A stretch of 64,000 nucleotides of DNA from NCBI RefSeq assembly GCF_014642655.1, contig NZ_BMIR01000015.1, forward strand, positions 28,611 to 92,610. The letters run 5' to 3'. The translations under genes were made by a program, and so were the position numbers. The stretch comes from Pullulanibacillus camelliae. Lineage in GTDB: Bacteria; Bacillota; Bacilli; Bacillales; Sporolactobacillaceae. Shown in pieces: positions 33,974 to 42,626 of the stretch (the first letter of the stretch is position 1; each line of letters opens with the position of its first letter). The notes under the pieces were generated by a model. It was not told where the DNA came from and ran no database searches. It saw only the letters and a list, made by a program, of their open reading frames with translations.

Positions 33974-34873
33974 TTGGTTTTTTTTAATATTGTTTTACCC
34001 GTTTTTATCGTATTTGGTTTTGGCTATTTGATACAAAAGCTGTTTCATTTGCAGCTGCTTTCAATTTCTACAACTGTGATGTACATCTTAACGCCCTGTT
34101 TGGCGTTTAAGACCTTTTCAGAAGCAGAATTAGATTTGAGTACACTCTACATCTTAATCTTTGCTTTGTCCTTGATGGGGCTTCAATTAGCGTTACTATA
34201 TCTTTACATAAAAATAAGACGGCTTACAATAAAAGATTATTGTGGCATGGTGTTATCTGTCGTGTTTATGAATAGTGGAAATTATGGTGTCCCCGTTGCC
34301 TTGTTTGCTTTCGGGAAAGCTGGCATGCATCCCGCTGTGTTCCTCATGGTTATCCAATCGCTGCTTATGAGTACCGTCGGATTATATTTTGCTGCTAAAG
34401 GCGGTGAAAGGGATACGCACATTTCACCACTTAGGCGTGTTTTAAAAGTTCCTATTGCTTATGGAGCGGTGATCGGTGCTCTATTTAGTCTTTGGCATTT
34501 CTCTTTACCCGAGGCTCTTCAGCGTCCCGTTGATCTTATTTCAGATGCAACGGTGCCAATGGTTATGCTGCTACTCGGCATGCAGCTTGCCAATATTTCT
34601 TTTAAAAAAATAGAGGTTGAAAAGGTAAGTGCTGCAGTGATTGGAAGGCTTGTTGTCTCACCACTCATTGCTCTTTTTCTCATTTGGTTACTTCCTGTGA
34701 GCGGCATTGTGGAAAAGGTGTTGCTCTTGACAGCCGCAATGCCAACGGCGGCAAATACAACGATGTTTGCGATGCAATTTAATGCAAAGACAAATCTGGT
34801 CACAACGACGACACTTTTAACGACTCTGCTTAGCATCCTTTCCACTCCTTTATGGATTCATCTCTTAATATGA
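33974..34873 (+). CDS. AEC family transporter (auxin efflux carrier-like)
   Basis: A 299-residue integral membrane protein with about ten hydrophobic segments in two inverted halves. Family pattern visible: NIVLPVFIVFGFGYL, a Gly/Asn-rich MNSGNYGVPVALFAFG and, in the second half, AAMPTAANTTMFAMQF. Bacterial members export organic acids or amino acids; the substrate is unknown here. TTG 33974 is chosen because GAGGGGGAG lies directly upstream; the frame is open from 33941. Confidence 0.85.
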   Translation: MVFFNIVLPVFIVFGFGYLIQKLFHLQLLSISTTVMYILTPCLAFKTFSEAELDLSTLYILIFALSLMGLQLALLYLYIKIRRLTIKDYCGMVLSVVFMNSGNYGVPVALFAFGKAGMHPAVFLMVIQSLLMSTVGLYFAAKGGERDTHISPLRRVLKVPIAYGAVIGALFSLWHFSLPEALQRPVDLISDATVPMVMLLLGMQLANISFKKIEVEKVSAAVIGRLVVSPLIALFLIWLLPVSGIVEKVLLLTAAMPTAANTTMFAMQFNAKTNLVTTTTLLTTLLSILSTPLWIHLLI

Positions 34874-34926
34874 GGCATGAACCCTGCTATCCCATTTAGA
34901 ATATAGTAAGTGGGAGGAGGGAAATC

Positions 34927-35406
34927 ATGGCTCAGCGTTTTAATTTTCGCCCAATTAATGCATTGAGAGATAGACAAACGATTGTTCAATTCCGAAAGGA
35001 TTCCTATATTGTTAGTTTTGGTACTCCGGATGAATTAGGTGATGAGGAGTTGTATGTGGCTTGGATGGCAATGGCGGCAGCGATGGAGCCAGAGGGCTTT
35101 GTTATCATGGAATGTGAGGGCAAGCCTATTGGACAAATGGAGCTAGAGGTGATCCTATATGACGGTCACCCCATTGGTTATGTTGATTTATTTTATTTAA
35201 TCCCTGAATATCGTAACCGTGGTCTTGGGAAAAGGCAGATTGACTATGCGGAAGCCTATTTTAAGAGGAAGGGCCTGACAGAATACCATTTGCGTGTATC
35301 CCCAACGAATAAAAGGGCCTTGCGTTTTTATGAAAAGCACGGTTTGAAGAAAATGATGACGGAGCAGCTCACACAAACCGTGATAAGAATGGGAAAAAGG
35401 TTATGA
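34927..35406 (+). CDS. GNAT family N-acetyltransferase
   Basis: A 159-residue acetyl-CoA-dependent acyltransferase. Motif A is DLFYLIPEYRNRGLGKRQID, followed by LRVSPTNKRALRFYEKHGLK (motif B). Substrate unknown. GGGAGGAGGG precedes the ATG. It follows the AEC transporter by about 50 bases and may share its transcript. Confidence 0.9.
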   Translation: MAQRFNFRPINALRDRQTIVQFRKDSYIVSFGTPDELGDEELYVAWMAMAAAMEPEGFVIMECEGKPIGQMELEVILYDGHPIGYVDLFYLIPEYRNRGLGKRQIDYAEAYFKRKGLTEYHLRVSPTNKRALRFYEKHGLKKMMTEQLTQTVIRMGKRL

Positions 35407-35411
35407 ATAGA

Positions 35412-35924
35412 TTATTGTGCATAGGCTTCGAGCGCTGATAATGTCGTCACCAATTTTTCAATTAAAAAGGGGATTTCAGCAATAAAATCCTCACCGATTT
35501 CATCCTTGAATGAGAGCAAAATTTGATTGTCAAAAAGAGGAGTTGTATTGCCATATACAAAGCTGATATTTTGCTCAATCTTTGGCTTAAAAGAACGCCA
35601 AATTTGATTGAGACGGAAGCGAATGGCCGAGCAATCCTGGTCAATATCATTAATTTTAAGCAAAAATTCGATATAAAGTTGGCAAGGATAGTTGCCTTGT
35701 TCGGGAGCTAAAATTTCACCAGACCAATTTAAAACATCTGTCGTAAGCTCGATGATGGCATCTGCTTTCCCTTGGGTCAACGTCAGGGTATAAGAACGTG
35801 ACATTTTGGCGAGATCAACTGTATCACTTCGATCCGTTATGTCTATATCCTCATTAAAATCAAGATCGTACATGGCTCCCTCTAATACGACTTTAAGGTT
35901 ATCAAATACGGTGGGATCAAACAT
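35412..35924 (-). CDS. Hypothetical protein, 170 residues
   Basis: A cytoplasmic alpha-beta protein I do not recognise. Features: DLDFNEDIDITDRSDTVDLA near the N-terminus, a strand-rich middle (SRSYTLTLTQGKADAIIELT) and an acidic, helical C-terminus. GGAGGAACG ribosome site before the ATG. Convergent with the GNAT gene, 5 bases apart. Confidence 0.7.
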   Translation of the reverse strand: MFDPTVFDNLKVVLEGAMYDLDFNEDIDITDRSDTVDLAKMSRSYTLTLTQGKADAIIELTTDVLNWSGEILAPEQGNYPCQLYIEFLLKINDIDQDCSAIRFRLNQIWRSFKPKIEQNISFVYGNTTPLFDNQILLSFKDEIGEDFIAEIPFLIEKLVTTLSALEAYAQ

Positions 35925-35966
35925 TCACGTTCCTCCTAAGCATTAATGCAACGGATCACTAACCAG

Positions 35967-35990
35967 GGAGCACTGCTAAGAGTACTCCCT
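35967..35990. terminator. Hairpin in the 35.9-36.0 kb gap
   Basis: Stem GGGAG(C/T)A / (T/C)ACTCCC around a short loop, with no strong T-run. Possibly a weak terminator for the small gene at 36041. Confidence 0.3.
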
Positions 35991-36040
35991 TCGATTTTAT
36001 CCCAAGTTTAATGGAAAAGCTACGGGAAATTCCCGTAGCT

Positions 36041-36184
36041 TTAAATTTTTGTATTTTTCTTTTTTGCCCGCTGCTCCAACTCGGTGTGGGGCTGATGGTC
36101 ACGAACATCTTCTGATAGACCTTGAGGATTGACGTTTGATGCGGTTTTGCTTCTGTGGACGCGCATTTCTTTTTCTCTTGCCAA
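36041..36184 (-). CDS. Small highly charged protein, 47 residues
   Basis: A TTG-started frame reading AREKEMRVHRSKTASNVNPQ, then GLSEDVRDHQPHTELEQRAK, ending in KKKNTKI. Strongly charged with no hydrophobic core, in the style of small spore proteins, though I cannot name a family. GGGAGGTG lies 6 bases before the TTG. A longer overlapping frame from 36189 in another phase lacks such support. A hairpin AGCTACGGGA/TCCCGTAGCT overlaps its end. Confidence 0.65.
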   Translation of the reverse strand: MAREKEMRVHRSKTASNVNPQGLSEDVRDHQPHTELEQRAKKKNTKI

Positions 36185-36221
36185 TGCAAACACCTCCCTG
36201 AGGCTAGTGTTTGACATTAAG

Positions 36222-36372
36222 TATTTTTTATACTGTTAGAAGATAAGCGCTCACTCACGCGATTTCAGAATGGGCGTATATGTTTTTCAAGCTTTGACTT
36301 CTCCTTTCTGTAGCTTGTGGACAGCCTTAATTGTGCGCTTTTAAATCACAATTTAAGAGTAGCACGGAAGCG
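36222..36372 (+). repeat. Diverged copy of repeat A
   Basis: Begins TTTTTTATACTGTTAGAAG (consensus TTTTTATACTATCAGAAT) and later shares GCTTTGACTT, GCTTGTGGACAGCCTTAA, AAATCACA and AGAGTAGCACGGAAGCG with repeat A. Similarity is patchy, so this is an old copy. Confidence 0.45.
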
Positions 36373-36373
36373 T

Positions 36374-36838
36374 TTAAACCTTTTTCATCATATAGTAATC
36401 TGTAATTTGATAATTCATTTTCTTATAAAGAGAAAGCGCACGGGTATTGTGGGCAAACACGTGCAGTTTAATAGTTTTAATGCCTTTGGAGCGTGCAAAG
36501 CTATCTAGGGCAGTCATAGTGGCTTTACCTAAACCCTGTCCTTGATAGGCTTCGTCTACTTTAATATCATAAATGAAGGCGGATTGGTCATGTGCGGTTT
36601 CTGTCAGTTTGACCCAAAGCATACCAATCTTTTGGTCGTTATGTACTAGGGAAAAAAGATAGTGTCCTTTTGTTCTTATGCCTTCAGGTAAAAGCTGCTT
36701 GAATTGCATGTCGGCCTTTTCCATGGCTTCTTCTTTCGCCCAATCTCCCGATTTTACATGTTCATTAGCATACTCTGGTAAGGCTGTTGCTATGTAGGCT
36801 TGAAAAGCCGAATCGTTCATGGGTTGGAGGGTAACCAT
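36374..36838 (-). CDS. GNAT family N-acetyltransferase
   Basis: A 154-residue acetyltransferase. Acetyl-CoA site IKVDEAYQGQGLGKATMTAL, then KGIKTIKLHVFAHNTRALSL and YKKMNYQITDYYMMKKV at the C-terminus. Substrate unknown. AGGAGATG precedes the ATG. Confidence 0.9.
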   Translation of the reverse strand: MVTLQPMNDSAFQAYIATALPEYANEHVKSGDWAKEEAMEKADMQFKQLLPEGIRTKGHYLFSLVHNDQKIGMLWVKLTETAHDQSAFIYDIKVDEAYQGQGLGKATMTALDSFARSKGIKTIKLHVFAHNTRALSLYKKMNYQITDYYMMKKV

Positions 36839-36932
36839 AATCGTTCATCTCCTTTGCATCCAATAGGGATGGCTGTTAATCATCACTTTCTTCGCTTTCA
36901 GCCACTGATAATCCTGCTTTTTACATAAAAAA

Positions 36933-36965
36933 AGGAGCTAAGCGAGGGGGAATCGCTTAGCCCAA
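36933..36965 (-). terminator. Minus-strand terminator
   Basis: Stem GGGCTAAGCG/CGCTTAGCTCC on the minus strand followed by TTTTTTT. It lies just after the stop of the frame at 36972-37187, supporting that frame as a transcribed gene. Confidence 0.75.
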
Positions 36966-36971
36966 AATACT

Positions 36972-37187
36972 TTATGCCGAGTTATAAAAGGGGTCATACT
37001 TAAAAGACTGTACCATTTGACATAGAGTGTTGAAAAGACATGACATAATCTCCAAATGCCTTGGCGAATATGACGATAGACTTTCCAACGCTATCTTGAG
37101 AGCTTCAAGATAAGGTATGTCCTCCCATCTCATCCGCACGGTGCAATGAGATAAAGGTAATGGTTTGTTCATAAATAACGATAACAT
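36972..37187 (-). CDS. Hypothetical protein, about 71 residues
   Basis: Protein-like frame (IPYLEALKIALESLSSYSPRH) with several Met and Cys residues. No clear ribosome site at the first ATG, so the true start may be one of the internal Met codons (positions 6 or 19). A well-formed terminator follows its stop. Family not recognised. Confidence 0.45.
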   Translation of the reverse strand: MLSLFMNKPLPLSHCTVRMRWEDIPYLEALKIALESLSSYSPRHLEIMSCLFNTLCQMVQSFKYDPFYNSA

Positions 37188-37387
37188 GTCTTAGGCGGTT
37201 TGGGTATTGGGAAAATATATTGAATCGTGTACAATTATTAGGGGGGAAGTGAAAAGTTTTTCCCTAAACTTGTAGGTATAAAGGTCTGAATCTTTTAGAT
37301 GAAAAAGGTCATTGGTTAACCATGTAGTGAAATCTTTGATATTTTAAACAAAATTGATTACGATAGTACATGAGATAAAGGAGATGA

Positions 37388-37570
37388 ATGATTTTGGCTA
37401 AAGAATATGGAATTTCAAATGCTGAACTAAAAAGAATCATGGACCAATACGTTTTGAAGCAAGGGGAAACAATGGATGTTGAGAGGCTGAGAGAGGGTCT
37501 TGAGGTACTTATTCGTCACAATAATGAAGCGCTTATAAACGATATCAAACAGTTAATTGGAAAGGAATAG
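37388..37570 (+). CDS. Hypothetical small helical protein, 60 residues
   Basis: MILAKEYGISNAELKRIMDQ then a helix-rich, charged remainder. AAAGGAGATGA precedes the ATG. A symmetric hairpin AAACGCCCAT/ATGGGCGTTT (37591-37623) follows and can terminate it. Family not recognised. Confidence 0.6.
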   Translation: MILAKEYGISNAELKRIMDQYVLKQGETMDVERLREGLEVLIRHNNEALINDIKQLIGKE

Positions 37571-37590
37571 CATTTATACGATTCCAAAAA

Positions 37591-37623
37591 AATAAACGCC
37601 CATTGCATAAGATGGGCGTTTAA
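37591..37623. terminator. Terminator after the 60-residue gene
   Basis: Stem AAACGCCCAT/ATGGGCGTTT with an 8-10 base loop. The T-run is short on both strands. Confidence 0.6.
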
Positions 37624-37717
37624 ACAAGAAAGAACGCCATCTCCCAATAGGATATCAGCGTCTATCTTTAAAATAAAACATAACTACCAAAATTTTCAAA
37701 AAAAGATAACTCATCGA

Positions 37718-37900
37718 TTAATCAAGAACAGGTAATGTTCGGGTGGCTCTTACCATATCCGATTGGCATAAGGGGCACTTGGGCTCCTTGTCAAAGGAGT
37801 AGGCGTCTCTCATCCAACCTAAACAATCATCATTTGTGCAAGTCCAAATGGCTGTTTCTTCTTCAGGCACTGGCTCGCGATTATTTTTGTTGAACGCCAT
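37718..37900 (-). CDS. ydjO: YdjO-like zinc-ribbon protein
   Basis: A 60-residue protein with CTNDDC and CPLC pairs forming a probable zinc ribbon, and WMRDAYSFDKEPKCPLC typical of the YdjO family (described as cold-inducible in B. subtilis). AAAGGGGG precedes the ATG. Function unknown. Confidence 0.85.
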   Translation of the reverse strand: MAFNKNNREPVPEEETAIWTCTNDDCLGWMRDAYSFDKEPKCPLCQSDMVRATRTLPVLD

Positions 37901-38093
37901 GATGGTTTTCCCCCTTTATTTACAGACTTGGCAATGCCAAGTTTTCTAATCACACATGTTTATTATAACCTATTTGTGGAAAAAAACAAAATCCACATAG
38001 TTTTTACACACTTCTTCTATTTTTCACTTTTATAACTAATGATCAGGTATTCGTTTGTGAATGGATGATTGATCTTTGGAAAGGAACATATTT

Positions 38094-38570
38094 TTGATAC
38101 AACAGATATTAGGGTGGCTGGATCATCTAGGGACAGTAGGGCTCTTACTCACCATGTTTATAGAAGGCTTATCCGTTCCCTTTCCAGGCATCATCATTGT
38201 ATTGGCTTATGGCTATGTCATGAACTTTAATATATGGGAATCCTTGTTGATGGCACTGGTGATGAGTGCTATTTATACGATAGCCAGCTTCATTCCGTAT
38301 TTGCTTGGTTATAAACTCGATGCTTTTTTTAAGAAGCGCTTAAAAAAAAGCATTGATAAAGCAAGGGGCTGGTTTAATAAATACGGGTTATGGAGCATTG
38401 CAGTCACCCGGCCTTTTGGTATCGGAAACTATATATCTTACGTTGCGGGGATTAGTAAGGTGAAGTGGCTCCCATATGGTCTATTAACCCTCGTTGGGAT
38501 TTTTCCTTGGGCCTTTGTTATGATTTTTATCGGCAGAGAGGCTCTCCAGATTGTTCATGCCTTTTTTTAG
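38094..38570 (+). CDS. DedA/SNARE-associated family membrane protein
   Basis: A 158-residue membrane protein. Family marks: TMFIEGLSVPFPG near the N-terminus, ASFIPYLLGYKL, and RPFGIGNYISYVAGISK with the conserved Arg. DedA proteins act in lipid-carrier or phospholipid flipping and membrane homeostasis. TTG 38094 is chosen, 8 bases after AAGGA. A hairpin CAACATC/GGTGTTG with a T-run follows and leads directly into repeat A3. Confidence 0.85.
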   Translation: MIQQILGWLDHLGTVGLLLTMFIEGLSVPFPGIIIVLAYGYVMNFNIWESLLMALVMSAIYTIASFIPYLLGYKLDAFFKKRLKKSIDKARGWFNKYGLWSIAVTRPFGIGNYISYVAGISKVKWLPYGLLTLVGIFPWAFVMIFIGREALQIVHAFF

Positions 38571-38628
38571 GTGTGATACCATTTGAAGCATTCAACATCA
38601 TTTATGGTGTTGGATGTTTCTTTTTTTG

Positions 38629-38785
38629 TACTATCAGAATGTATAACTTCGCTGACGCTCATAAAGGAAGAGAGTATAAGGCTGGCTTTGACTTTCGCCA
38701 CCTGAGGCTTGCGAGCAACCTAAGTATGTGGTTGGCAAAAAATCACATCAGGAGTACCAGCGAAGGGGTACAAGCCAAGTTTTCT
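38629..38785 (+). repeat. Dispersed repeat A, copy 3 (about 157 bp)
   Basis: Starts TACTATCAGAATGTATAA on the T-run of the preceding hairpin. Pairings are kept despite changes: GGCTTG/CAAGCC, TGTGGTT/AATCACA (one G-U) and TACC/GGTA. Its 3' end abuts repeat B2. Confidence 0.8.
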
Positions 38786-39100
38786 AAAAAGAAAAGAAAG
38801 TATAAAATTCCTGATCATGAGGACGGTGCGCGACTCCAGACCGCTCGCTTTCCGCGGGGAAGCGGTAAGCCTCCTCGCGCCTTCGCGCGGCTAAGGTCTT
38901 ACCGATTTCCCACTTCCCGCAGGACTCTAGTCTCCGCATCAAGAGTCAGCGGCGCCCGAGGAACACACGATTTTAGAGTGCTCCGAATCTCGCGCCTTGC
39001 GCTCCAACCCGCTTAATCAGGCAATGAAGCCTCTTTCATATTGGTTGATGCTCTATACTAAGGACAAGGACCGGGCATGCTTTTCGCTCGGTTTTTCTTA
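38786..39100 (+). repeat. Dispersed repeat B, copy 2 (about 315 bp)
   Basis: Plus-orientation copy of the GC-rich unit at 8323-8636, ending in hairpin CCGGGC/GCTCGG and TTTTTCTTA. It is directly joined to A3. The following 290 bases up to the opu genes contain no gene I can support. Confidence 0.8.
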
Positions 39101-39391
39101 CTGGGGGAAATCTTTTCGAAAAAAAGGACAAGTTCTTATGGTTTAAAAATACTGATACGGGGGAATGCCATTAAAGCTTAGAATCACCTGACGAATGGCG
39201 CAGACAGCATCAACAAGGGGGAAATACGGAGTGAAAGGGCTTTATTTGTTAGGATAATCATAGAAAGGGCTTTATCCACTCTGCAAAGACAGTATATCCT
39301 AAGATATAAAGGTTATTCTCTGCATATCGCGTTTGTCGTCAGGCTTTTCATAATTCATAATAAAATAGAGACAAAATGAAAGGAGTATCAA

Positions 39392-40399
39392 ATGAAATAT
39401 AAGTGGACTGTCGTTTGGATAGGCATGTTATGCTTACTCATTGGCTTAGGTGTTTATAGCGCCACACAAAAATCAGATAGTGCCCAAAGTAAAGGGACGA
39501 TTGTCTTCGGTGATGCCAACTGGGATAGCATTCGCCTTCATAATTTTATTGCAGGCTTTATTGTTGAACATGGATATGGCTATAAAATGGATGTGACAAG
39601 TGGGTCTACAGCAGCAACCTTCACAGGACTCCGTCAAGGAGAGATCGATGTTCTCATGGAGGTCTGGCCGAATAATATGCTTGACGCTTACAATGACGCC
39701 ATCAAATCAGGTGATATAAAGACCGTTTCCTTGAATTATCAGGGCAGACAAGGTTTCTATGTTCCTACTTACATGATAAAAGGAGATCCTGACAAAGGGA
39801 TCAAGCCAATGACCCCGGATTTAAAAAGCGTTTCTGATTTAAAGAAGTATTGGAAGCTTTTTAAAGATCCCGAGGATCCGAGTAAGGGAAGAATTGTTGG
39901 CGGTTATAGCGGAACAGAAGCACAAAAGATTACTGAAAAACAGGTGTCTGATTTTGGATTATCGGATACATTTAACTACTTTACCCCCGGTTCGGAAGGC
40001 GCCCTCAATGCCTCGATTGTCAAAGCTTTTAAAAACCATGAACCTTGGGTTGGCTATTATTGGACGCCCACATGGTTGACCTCAAAATATGATTTAACAT
40101 TATTAAAAGCACCAGCCTATAATAAAAAAACTTGGGAAAAAAATTATGGTACAGAATTCCCTCCTGATAAAGTTTATATTTCAGTCAACAAAGATCTTAA
40201 GAAAAAGGCACCAGATGTTGTCAAATTCCTCAGCCATTATAAGACCTCATCAGATTTAACTGGGGAAGCCTTGGTTTATATGCAGGATCATGATGCGACG
40301 CCGCAAAAGGCTGCAGAGTGGTGGCTCAAAAAGCATGAGGCTATCTGGACGAAATGGGTGCCAAAAAATGTGGCAAGTAAGGTAAAGGCCGCCCTATAA
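39392..40399 (+). CDS. opuAC: Glycine betaine/proline-type ABC transporter, substrate-binding protein
   Basis: A 335-residue extracellular binding protein. An N-terminal hydrophobic segment (residues 5-24) is followed by the OpuAC/ProX-type domain with VTSGSTAATFTGLRQGEIDV, LMEVWPNN, and Trp-rich EPWVGYYWTPTW typical of betaine-binding aromatic cages. No lipobox cysteine is visible after the hydrophobic segment, so it may be anchored by an uncleaved signal rather than lipid. First gene of a three-gene operon for compatible-solute uptake under osmotic stress. Confidence 0.88.
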   Translation: MKYKWTVVWIGMLCLLIGLGVYSATQKSDSAQSKGTIVFGDANWDSIRLHNFIAGFIVEHGYGYKMDVTSGSTAATFTGLRQGEIDVLMEVWPNNMLDAYNDAIKSGDIKTVSLNYQGRQGFYVPTYMIKGDPDKGIKPMTPDLKSVSDLKKYWKLFKDPEDPSKGRIVGGYSGTEAQKITEKQVSDFGLSDTFNYFTPGSEGALNASIVKAFKNHEPWVGYYWTPTWLTSKYDLTLLKAPAYNKKTWEKNYGTEFPPDKVYISVNKDLKKKAPDVVKFLSHYKTSSDLTGEALVYMQDHDATPQKAAEWWLKKHEAIWTKWVPKNVASKVKAAL

Positions 40400-40424
40400 A
40401 AATGCGGTTATTTCAAGGAAGTGA

Positions 40425-40453
40425 GGTGTGGTTGCCTATGAGCAACCTTCAAC
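40425..40453 (+). promoter_or_regulatory. Intercistronic hairpin and mini-ORF before the permease gene
   Basis: GAGGTG ribosome site, then ATG 40438 opening a 7-residue frame MSNLQHV, whose TGA lies a few bases inside the permease ATG. The stem GGTTGC/GCAACC covers the mini-ORF start. The permease ATG itself has no ribosome site. Confidence 0.5.
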
Positions 40454-41305
40454 ATGTTTGATTTTCCAAAAAGTTTAACGTTTCATTTTGGTAAATATGT
40501 CAGTGATTTAGTGGACTGGCTGACTGTCCATTGGGAAGGCTTTTTTAATGGCATTCGCGTTGGACTCTTATGGGTATTGAATCAGCTCAATGATTTCTTG
40601 TTATGGATGCCTTGGTGGTTTTTCATCCTTGTCGTCTTTTTATTAGCATGGCAATTTAAATCAGTCGCTTCCGGCATTCTCTTCGCCTGCTTTTTAATGC
40701 TCATTGGGATTTTCGGTTATTGGGACGAAATGATGTATACGCTATGCCTTGTTATATCAAGTGTTGTCATTTCGCTTATCATCGGTATTCCTTTAGGGAT
40801 TCTGATGGCGAATAGTCGGCGGTTTGAGATCATCGCCAAGCCAATATTAGATGCGATGCAGACCATGCCAACGTTTGTCTATCTCATTCCCGCTCTCTTT
40901 TTCTTTGGACTTGGCCTGATTCCAGGTGTGCTTTCAACCATCATCTATGCTTTGCCACCTGTAATGCGTTTAACTAATCTAGCGATTCGCGGTGTTCCTG
41001 ATGAAGTGGTTGAAGCCAGTCTATCTTTTGGTTCCTCACGCTGGCAGCTTTTGACTAAGGTACAAATTCCTCAAGCACTGCCAACGATTATGGCGGGTGT
41101 CAACCAAACAACGATGATGGCTTTAGCTATGGTTGTTGTGGCCTCCATGGTGGGTGTGAAGGGACTGGGGCTTGAAGTGCTGACAGCCCTTGGACAGATT
41201 GATGTCGCCAAAGGCTTCGAGGCAGGAATCAGCATTGTCTTTCTAGCCATTATTATAGACAGGATTACGTTAGCTATTTCAAACAGCTTTCAAAAGCAGA
41301 GGTAA
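40454..41305 (+). CDS. opuAB: Glycine betaine-type ABC transporter, permease
   Basis: A 283-residue inner membrane permease with six to seven hydrophobic segments and the cytoplasmic coupling (EAA) loop EASLSFGSSRWQLLTKVQIPQALP. AMQTMPTFVYLIPALFFFG is typical of OpuAB/ProW. Translation appears coupled to the preceding 7-codon frame. Ends 41 bases before the ATPase gene. Confidence 0.9.
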   Translation: MFDFPKSLTFHFGKYVSDLVDWLTVHWEGFFNGIRVGLLWVLNQLNDFLLWMPWWFFILVVFLLAWQFKSVASGILFACFLMLIGIFGYWDEMMYTLCLVISSVVISLIIGIPLGILMANSRRFEIIAKPILDAMQTMPTFVYLIPALFFFGLGLIPGVLSTIIYALPPVMRLTNLAIRGVPDEVVEASLSFGSSRWQLLTKVQIPQALPTIMAGVNQTTMMALAMVVVASMVGVKGLGLEVLTALGQIDVAKGFEAGISIVFLAIIIDRITLAISNSFQKQR

Positions 41306-41346
41306 ACATTGCATTCACACTGTGAATGTATTAAGGAGTCTGATCA

Positions 41347-42522
41347 ATGACACTTAAAATGGAAATCAAAGAGGTTACAAAAATCTTTGGTCCGCATCCC
41401 AAAAAAATTATCAAGTCTTTACAAAAGGGCTTATCAAAAGATGATATTTTGAAAAAAACCGGGCATACCGTGGGTGTGGATCGGGTGTCTTTAGAGATTA
41501 ATGATGGAGAAATGTTTGTGATCATGGGGCTATCCGGCAGTGGGAAATCGACCTTGATCCGATGCTTTAATTTATTAAATCGCCCAACCGCAGGCAGCAT
41601 TATTGTTGATGGTGAGGACGTTACGACATATGATCGCAAGGCGCTAAAGGATTTTCGCCAGAAGAAAATTGCAATGGTCTTTCAACATTTTGGTCTATTT
41701 GATCATCGCACCGTTTTGGAAAACGTGGCGTACGGCTTAGAAGTGCGAAAGGTGTCACAAAAAGAGCGGCTTGAGATCGCGCAAACAAGCTTAGAAACGG
41801 TTGGATTAAAGGGTTGGGAAGATAAGTATCCAAATGAATTAAGCGGAGGCATGCAGCAACGTGTTGGACTTGCGCGCGCACTTGCCAATGATCCTGATAT
41901 TTTGTTAATGGATGAGCCGTTCAGCGCCTTAGACCCACTTATACGGCGTGAAATGCAGCTGGAGTTGATCGATTTACAAAATAAATTGCAGAAAACCATT
42001 GTTTTTATTACACATGACGTTAATGAGGCGTTTAAAATTGGTGATCGTGTGGCGGTTATGAAGGATGGACGAGTGGAACAGGTGGGGACACCTGAGGACA
42101 TCCTGTCTTCGCCCGCTAATGATTATATTGAGGCCTTTGTCAAAGACATTGATCGCTCAAAAATTCTTCAAGCGGAAGGCATTATGATTAAACCTAACGC
42201 TCTCGTTCGTCTAAAAGATGGGGTGAACGTGGCCATCAAGGAAATGAGATCCAACGGGTTATCAAGTGTGTTTGTGGTCGATAAGGATCGTCAACTCAAA
42301 GGCATTGTCACCATTGATGACGCTTTGACTGCTCTAAAGGAAGGCCAGACATTACAAAGCGTGATAAAGCACAACTATGAAACCGCGGAAGCGGAGGACT
42401 ATGTTCAGGATTTAATTGATAAGGCGATTCAAACGAGCTATCCCATTGCTATATTGAAGGGACAGAAGCTACTCGGCATTGTCCCTAGAGCCGTCGTATT
42501 ATCAAGTCTCGCTTCGCAATAA
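41347..42522 (+). CDS. opuAA: Glycine betaine-type ABC transporter, ATP-binding protein with CBS pair
   Basis: A 391-residue ATPase: Walker A GLSGSGKST, signature LSGGMQQRVGLARAL, Walker B ILLMDEPFSALD, then two C-terminal CBS modules (about 270-391), which in OpuA-type transporters sense ionic strength. The gene order (binding protein, permease, ATPase) is the reverse of the B. subtilis opuA operon. A terminator follows. Confidence 0.93.
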   Translation: MTLKMEIKEVTKIFGPHPKKIIKSLQKGLSKDDILKKTGHTVGVDRVSLEINDGEMFVIMGLSGSGKSTLIRCFNLLNRPTAGSIIVDGEDVTTYDRKALKDFRQKKIAMVFQHFGLFDHRTVLENVAYGLEVRKVSQKERLEIAQTSLETVGLKGWEDKYPNELSGGMQQRVGLARALANDPDILLMDEPFSALDPLIRREMQLELIDLQNKLQKTIVFITHDVNEAFKIGDRVAVMKDGRVEQVGTPEDILSSPANDYIEAFVKDIDRSKILQAEGIMIKPNALVRLKDGVNVAIKEMRSNGLSSVFVVDKDRQLKGIVTIDDALTALKEGQTLQSVIKHNYETAEAEDYVQDLIDKAIQTSYPIAILKGQKLLGIVPRAVVLSSLASQ

Positions 42523-42531
42523 GCCATGAAA

Positions 42532-42568
42532 TGAGGCATCCTCACTAACTTTTGAGGATGCCTCTTAA
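42532..42568 (+). terminator. Terminator of the opu operon
   Basis: Perfect stem GAGGCATCCTC/GAGGATGCCTC with a 10-base loop, then TTAATAG. Confidence 0.75.
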
Positions 42569-42626
42569 TAGTGTAGTTTGAAAAAAATATGGAGAATGCC
42601 GAAAGGATTCTCCACGTGGTCTCGAA

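Noticed and set aside
38465..39016. 183-residue plus-strand frame running from the DedA gene through repeats A3 and B2
   Set aside because: It is out of frame with DedA, then passes through two non-coding repeats; its C-terminus is translated repeat B.
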